Shown piece after piece: positions 60,007 through 64,000 of a DNA stretch of 64,000 nucleotides. The stretch lies in NCBI GenBank assembly GCA_947503775.1, contig CANNFE010000001.1:186001-250000 (forward strand), read 5' to 3'. The stretch comes from an uncultured Paracoccaceae bacterium. Its GTDB lineage: Bacteria > Pseudomonadota > Alphaproteobacteria > Rhodobacterales > Rhodobacteraceae. Under the pieces are notes generated by a model. It was not told the origin of the DNA, made no database searches, and saw only the letters and a program-made list of their open reading frames with translations. Both the position numbers and the translations under genes were made by a program. How positions within the stretch are numbered: the stretch's first letter is position 1; each line of letters opens with the position of its first letter.

Positions 60007-61566
60007 TCAGAAATCGGTGGGCGCCCCGCCTTCCGCCTTGCGGCGCGCGACGAAATCCGAGAGCGCCTCGCGATGCGCGACATCCATCGGCGGCTCTTCA
60101 AAGGTGTGAAGGATGTTCTGGTAGACCGTATGCGCTCGCTCTGCGGTCCAGATCCCTCCGGCGGCGTCCCATGCCTCGAAGTTTCGCCAATCCGATAGGA
60201 AGGGCTGGTGAAAGGCTGTCTCGTAGCGCTCTTGCGTGTGCGGCGTTCCGAAGAAATGGCCATGTGCGCCGACTTCGGCGATGGCATCGAAGGCGATATC
60301 GTCGGTCGTCGTCGAGGTGAGCGCGGGGTCGAAATAGCGTTGGATCAACTGGATCATCTCGCAGTCGATCACGAATTTCTCGGGGCTGGCGATCAGCCCG
60401 CCTTCGAGCCAGCCGGCCGCGTGATAGACGAGGTTCGATCCAGACTGGATGGCGGCCCAAAGGGAATTCGATGTCTCCCAGGCGGCCTGCGCATCGGGCA
60501 CGTTTGCCGCGCAGACGCCCGAAGAGCGCAACGGCAGGCCGTAGAACCGGGCCATCTGGCCCGTCATCTGGGTGGCGCGCATGTATTCCGCAGTGCCGAA
60601 GGCGGGCGCTCCGGATTTCATATCGACATTCGACGTGAACGTGCCGATGGCGCAGGGGCATCCCGGTTTAACATGCTGAAAGAGCGCGATGGCCGAAAGG
60701 GATTCTGAGATCGACAGCGCCACCGCGCCGGCAAGCGTCACCGGCGCCATCGCTCCGGCAAGGGTGAAGGGCGTAACGACGACCGCCTGATTGCGCCGGA
60801 TCATGCGCAGACAGCCATCGATCATGGGAACGTCGTGTTTGAGCGGAGAGGTCGAGTTGATGTTGGTGTACATGCGCGGCATCTGGGCGAATTCGTCTTC
60901 GCTCCATCCGCCCGAGAGGCGCACCATCTCCATTCCGTCTTCGACCCGCTCTGCCCCGAGCGAGTAGATATGCGCGACCTTGTCGGTCAGCGTGAGCTTG
61001 TCGAAAAGAACGTCCAGATGCCGGATGCTTGCATGGATATCCTGAGGCTCGACCGGATAACCGCCCACGAAATGGATACAGTTGAAATACTGCGTCAGCC
61101 GCAGCAGGTTCGCGCATTGTGTCCGCGTTCCGGGCACCTTGCGGCCGGTCGTCAGGTCCCAGTAATTGGGCGGAGAGGAGACGTTTCCAAAGAGGACATG
61201 CTTGTCGCCGGTCCTTATCGTGCGCTGCGGGTTTCGGGGGCTCAGATCGAAGGATGGCGGCGCCGTCGCCAGCTTTTCCATCACCCAGTGGCGGTCCATC
61301 CTGACATTCGTTCCGCTGACCTTGCATCCCGCCGTCCGGAAGATCTCGAGCGCTTCGGTATTGAGGAACTCGATCCCCACGTCCTCGAGGATCCGCATGG
61401 CGCCGTCGTGGATTGCGGCGATCCCGTCCTCGTCCAGCGGCTCGATGGGTGCGTCGGTGTTGACGGTCATCTGCCAGGGCCGCTGCTCTATCACGGCTGA
61501 TCCTCTGCGGGCGGCCGCACCGGCCCGGCCCCCTCCGCGGCGACGTCTTGGCGTCAGATCTGTCAT
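60007..61566 (-). CDS. Non-pyrrolysine MttB-family (trimethylamine/glycine betaine) methyltransferase
   Basis: 519 residues of the MttB TIM-barrel superfamily. The basic N-terminal extension (RRRRGGGRAGAAARR) is followed by the core AIHDGAMRILEDVGIEFLN, with TPFTLAGAMAPVTLAGAV, YMRATQMTGQMARFYGLPLRSSG and the late GAHGHFFGTPHT segment. The frame is open with no internal TAG, so no pyrrolysine; such members include glycine betaine:corrinoid methyltransferase MtgB. It likely moves a methyl group from a quaternary amine to a corrinoid protein; the only such carrier in the window is at 41.4 kb. Substrate unknown. Confidence 0.87.
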   Translation of the reverse strand: MTDLTPRRRRGGGRAGAAARRGSAVIEQRPWQMTVNTDAPIEPLDEDGIAAIHDGAMRILEDVGIEFLNTEALEIFRTAGCKVSGTNVRMDRHWVMEKLATAPPSFDLSPRNPQRTIRTGDKHVLFGNVSSPPNYWDLTTGRKVPGTRTQCANLLRLTQYFNCIHFVGGYPVEPQDIHASIRHLDVLFDKLTLTDKVAHIYSLGAERVEDGMEMVRLSGGWSEDEFAQMPRMYTNINSTSPLKHDVPMIDGCLRMIRRNQAVVVTPFTLAGAMAPVTLAGAVALSISESLSAIALFQHVKPGCPCAIGTFTSNVDMKSGAPAFGTAEYMRATQMTGQMARFYGLPLRSSGVCAANVPDAQAAWETSNSLWAAIQSGSNLVYHAAGWLEGGLIASPEKFVIDCEMIQLIQRYFDPALTSTTTDDIAFDAIAEVGAHGHFFGTPHTQERYETAFHQPFLSDWRNFEAWDAAGGIWTAERAHTVYQNILHTFEEPPMDVAHREALSDFVARRKAEGGAPTDF

Positions 61567-61651
61567 CGGCTCATCCTTCCGCAGACAGTGAAACGCACTT
61601 CCCTTCGAAGGCGCGGCCTTGTCTGCGACAGCCTCTGTCGTTTTCCGGCCT

Positions 61652-62362
61652 TTAGGGGCGGCTCGCTTGTGCCGCCTCGTCGAGCCAGCTGGGCAGATGG
61701 GAGATATCGGGAAGGATCACGTCTGCGGCCCCTGCCAGATCCTCGGACGCAGCCAGGCCGCTGAGAACGCCGATCGCGGTCATCTTCGCCGCGCGCGCGG
61801 CGTGCAGATCGTGCAGGCTGTCGCCGATCATCGCGCAGGCCGCAGCCGGTCTGCCAAGCTGGCGGGCGATCTCTAAAAGCGGTTCGGGATCGGGTTTGGC
61901 GCCAAAGCCGCTATCGGCTCCGATGACGAGATCGAAGAGATCCATGATGCCGGCCGCGGTCAGATGGGCCTTGGCCGGGCCCTCGCTGTCGTTGGTCATG
62001 ACCGACAAAGAGAACCCGCGGCCCCGCAAGGCCATCAGAAGAGGCCGAAGAGGCGTGACAGCGACCTGGGGGACCGTCTCGGAACTGCGTTCCAGCCAGC
62101 GGGCGAGCCCGGCCCGATCGATCTCGGGGCGAATGCCGTCAAGGCAGGCGGCGACATCCTGCACGGTGCCTGCGATGATCGGACTGCTTGGCTTGATGCG
62201 CTTGAGCGCCGTCTCAAAGTGAAACGCGGCGGCGGCATCGCGGTAGATCCGGGGATCCTCTTTCGCGAAATCGAGGAGGATGCGGTGGGTCCACTCTCCC
62301 CAGGTCGCGTGGAAATCGAAGAGCGTGCCGTCCTTGTCGAAGATGAGGGCGCCGATCTTCAT
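61652..62362 (-). CDS. HAD-family hydrolase (phosphoglycolate phosphatase-like)
   Basis: 236 residues from MKIGALIFDKDGTLFDF. HAD motifs: I FDKDGTLFD, II SVMTNDSEG, III near GAKPDPEP, IV MIGDSLHDLHAA. A helical cap is inserted after motif I. It is probably a phosphatase acting on a small phosphorylated metabolite. The start overlaps the DUF3572 stop (ATGA). Confidence 0.9.
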   Translation of the reverse strand: MKIGALIFDKDGTLFDFHATWGEWTHRILLDFAKEDPRIYRDAAAAFHFETALKRIKPSSPIIAGTVQDVAACLDGIRPEIDRAGLARWLERSSETVPQVAVTPLRPLLMALRGRGFSLSVMTNDSEGPAKAHLTAAGIMDLFDLVIGADSGFGAKPDPEPLLEIARQLGRPAAACAMIGDSLHDLHAARAAKMTAIGVLSGLAASEDLAGAADVILPDISHLPSWLDEAAQASRP

Positions 62363-62637
62363 GTCCAGTGGAGCTGCGCGCCGCCCGGAAGGCTTTGTCG
62401 CGCCCAGAGCGGATCGGTGTAGGTGAGCCCATGCGCCTCGCAGAATGCGATCACCCACGCATCGTCCATAGTGAGAAAATCAAGCGTCGAGATCAGCAGA
62501 TCGGGATCGCTGGCGCGCCCGCGCAGATCTGTCTCGGAGAGGCCCGTTGCGCCCAGAAAGACGTCGCGCAACTCCTCGTGGCCGACCAGCCAGGCCAGCG
62601 CCTGAAGCGCGATCGTCTCGGCCCGATCGGCGCTCAT
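62359..62637 (-). CDS. DUF3572 small protein
   Basis: 92 residues from MSADRAETIALQALAWLVGHE. All-helical, with DLLISTLDFLTMDDAWVIAFCEAHGL, matching DUF3572 of alphaproteobacteria. No known function. It overlaps the HAD gene by 4 nt and is divergent from the PleD-like gene; the pairing with pleD is, from memory, conserved in Rhodobacterales. Confidence 0.85.
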   Translation of the reverse strand: MSADRAETIALQALAWLVGHEELRDVFLGATGLSETDLRGRASDPDLLISTLDFLTMDDAWVIAFCEAHGLTYTDPLWARQSLPGGAQLHWT

Positions 62638-62729
62638 GGAGGATGGTAAATCAGTCCTCAACGCTTTGTTAACCTTTTTGGCAGAACGTCATCCGGGTGA
62701 ATGTGGAGCGTCATCGAAGGAATACCAGT

Positions 62730-64000
62730 ATGTCAGGAAAGATCCTGATCATTGACGATGTTGCCACCAACCGGATCGTGCTCAAGGTCAAGTTAACGGC
62801 CTCTCAATACGACATCATCCCATGCCTCAATTGCAACGAAGCGCGCCGGGCGATCCGGTCCTCGCGCCCCGATCTCGTCGTGATCGATCTGGCCACGCAA
62901 GGCGAAGGCGGAATCAGTTTTCTTCAGGACATCAAACAGATGCCCGAGATTTCAGACATCCCTGTTATCGGTCTCATCGACGAGGATCAGCCCGAACGCA
63001 AGCTGGCCGCCCTTCGGTCCGGCGCCGACGAGGTTCTGGTCAAGCCGACCGACGACATCCTTCTTCTGGCGCGGATCCGGTCGCTGCTGCGGGCGCGGGA
63101 CGCCTCTTCGGAGCTGCGGCTGCGGGACGATACGAAACGCGCCTTGGGATTTGCCGAACCTGCCGCAAGCTTTCTGCGGCGCGCGAAGGTCGCTCTGGTT
63201 GCCGAGATTCCGGCTATCGCGCAGATGTGGCAGGACGCCATCCGGCGCGACTGCCATGACGTGGATGCCGTCATCGTCCAGCCCGACAAGGTCTTTATGG
63301 TGCCGGACGTGGATCTTTTCCTCATTGATGCGACGCAGGACGACGAGCGGAAGATCCTGGCCCTGATCGCCGATCTGCACAGTCGCCCGGAAACGCGTCT
63401 GGCCTCCATCCTTCTGGTCATTCAGAGCGATAGCGCCGATCTTGCGGCCATGGCGCTCGATCTGGGGGCGAGCGATCTGCTGATGGACGGATTTTCCTCG
63501 GCAGAGCTTGTGCTGAGGATCGAGGCGCAGGCCAAACGTAAGGCGCGGCAGGATCAGTTCCGGGCGGGCCTGCGCAACGGGCTGCGCGCCGCCGTCACCG
63601 ACCCTTTGACCGGGTTGCACAATCGCCGCTACGCCCTGCCCCATCTGGCCGGGCTGGACGAGCGCGCGCGCGCCACGGGGCGCGATTACGCCGTGATGAT
63701 CCTGGATATCGATCACTTCAAGACGATCAACGATCACCACGGACATGGTGCGGGCGACAAGGTCCTGGTGGAGATCGCAAGACGCCTTCAGGAAAACACC
63801 CGCAGCGTCGATCTGCTGGCGCGTATCGGGGGCGAAGAGTTTATGATCGCGATACCCGGCACGACCGAAGCGCAGGCCCGGCAAACGGCAGAGCGCTTGC
63901 GCGAATTGATCGAAGGTACCCCGATCGACATCGAGGGACAGGAGCGCGTGACCGTCACGACAAGTATCGGGGTTGCCCTGCAAGGGGCCGCAACCTGCGC
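62730..64000 (+). CDS. pleD: PleD-like response regulator diguanylate cyclase, 3'-truncated by the window edge
   Basis: Starts MSGKILIIDDVATNRIVL. The first receiver domain has its phospho-acceptor Asp in LVVIDLATQG and the Lys in VLVKPTDD; a second, degenerate receiver spans about residues 150-275. The GGDEF domain follows, with the active-site form GGEEF in LLARIGGEEFMIAIPG and DIDHFKTINDHHGHGAGDK. The frame is open at the window end. PleD makes c-di-GMP at cell-cycle-controlled times in Caulobacter; no divK is adjacent here. A divergent promoter is shared with DUF3572. Confidence 0.93.
   Translation, partial: MSGKILIIDDVATNRIVLKVKLTASQYDIIPCLNCNEARRAIRSSRPDLVVIDLATQGEGGISFLQDIKQMPEISDIPVIGLIDEDQPERKLAALRSGADEVLVKPTDDILLLARIRSLLRARDASSELRLRDDTKRALGFAEPAASFLRRAKVALVAEIPAIAQMWQDAIRRDCHDVDAVIVQPDKVFMVPDVDLFLIDATQDDERKILALIADLHSRPETRLASILLVIQSDSADLAAMALDLGASDLLMDGFSSAELVLRIEAQAKRKARQDQFRAGLRNGLRAAVTDPLTGLHNRRYALPHLAGLDERARATGRDYAVMILDIDHFKTINDHHGHGAGDKVLVEIARRLQENTRSVDLLARIGGEEFMIAIPGTTEAQARQTAERLRELIEGTPIDIEGQERVTVTTSIGVALQGAATC

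Noticed and set aside
60007-61566. Pyrrolysine-containing MttB
   Set aside because: The frame runs through without an internal TAG, so it is a non-pyrrolysine member.

Overview
The window looks like chromosome of a marine Rhodobacterales (Roseobacter-group) alphaproteobacterium. The evidence is high GC, a circularly permuted two-piece tmRNA with an ANDNKAPVALAA tag, the alphaproteobacterial SspB adaptor, the F1-ATPase zeta inhibitor, DMSP demethylase DmdA next to AcuI, the trgA-trgB-cysK tellurite-resistance set, a split B12-dependent methionine synthase arrangement, and an H-NOX/diguanylate cyclase pair. All calls come from reading the sequence and from remembered family features; no database search was run.

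Layout. 1-4.9 kb: the end of a type I restriction locus (hsdS 3' part, then hsdR fused in frame behind an HNH-nuclease module), lying against the 3' end of tRNA-Ser and probably a tRNA-targeted island. 5.1-18.7 kb: twelve genes on the minus strand. In transcription order these are DUF2182, DUF1326, DinB, dmdA, acuI, a BCCT transporter (DMSP/betaine use), then photolyase, cfa, trgA, trgB, cysK and an MscS-type channel (stress and tellurite). 18.9-23.5 kb: DUF4345, tmRNA, chrA, sspB, fumC and two tiny overlapping genes. 23.5-31.3 kb: P450 with a membrane hydrolase, ccdA, a TusA-like protein, rne with a long leader, and an alpha/beta hydrolase. 31.5-38.5 kb: dctD/dctB and the purine genes purQ, purS and purC, interrupted by an RHH/EF-hand fusion ORF and a Zn-alcohol dehydrogenase. 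38.7-43.8 kb: zeta subunit, homocysteine methyltransferase, a radical SAM protein, corrinoid protein and DUF1638, which I read as a methionine-synthesis locus. 43.9-48.7 kb: three copies of a multi-hairpin repeat around sufE, a lipoprotein gene, an excalibur-domain gene and rnd, followed by purN and purM. 48.9-53.2 kb: accessory genes, two tRNAs, a sensor kinase and a metallo-beta-lactamase-fold hydrolase. 53.7-64 kb: choline sulfatase, ferric-iron transporter FbpA/FbpB, diguanylate cyclase with H-NOX-like partner, an MttB-family methyltransferase, HAD phosphatase, DUF3572 and the start of a PleD-like regulator.

The strongest leads for something new are these. (1) An HNH plus adaptor-like domain is fused in frame to HsdR, with a near-perfect ribosome site at the canonical HsdR start. 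(2) A ribbon-helix-helix module is fused the same way to a secreted EF-hand protein. (3) An H-NOX-like protein appears to lack its haem-ligand histidine but keeps its cyclase partner. (4) A DctD homologue lacks the GAFTGA loop. (5) A radical SAM enzyme ends in a sliding-clamp-binding peptide. (6) A multi-hairpin repeat family shows covarying stems, and one copy supplies the stop codon of RNase D.
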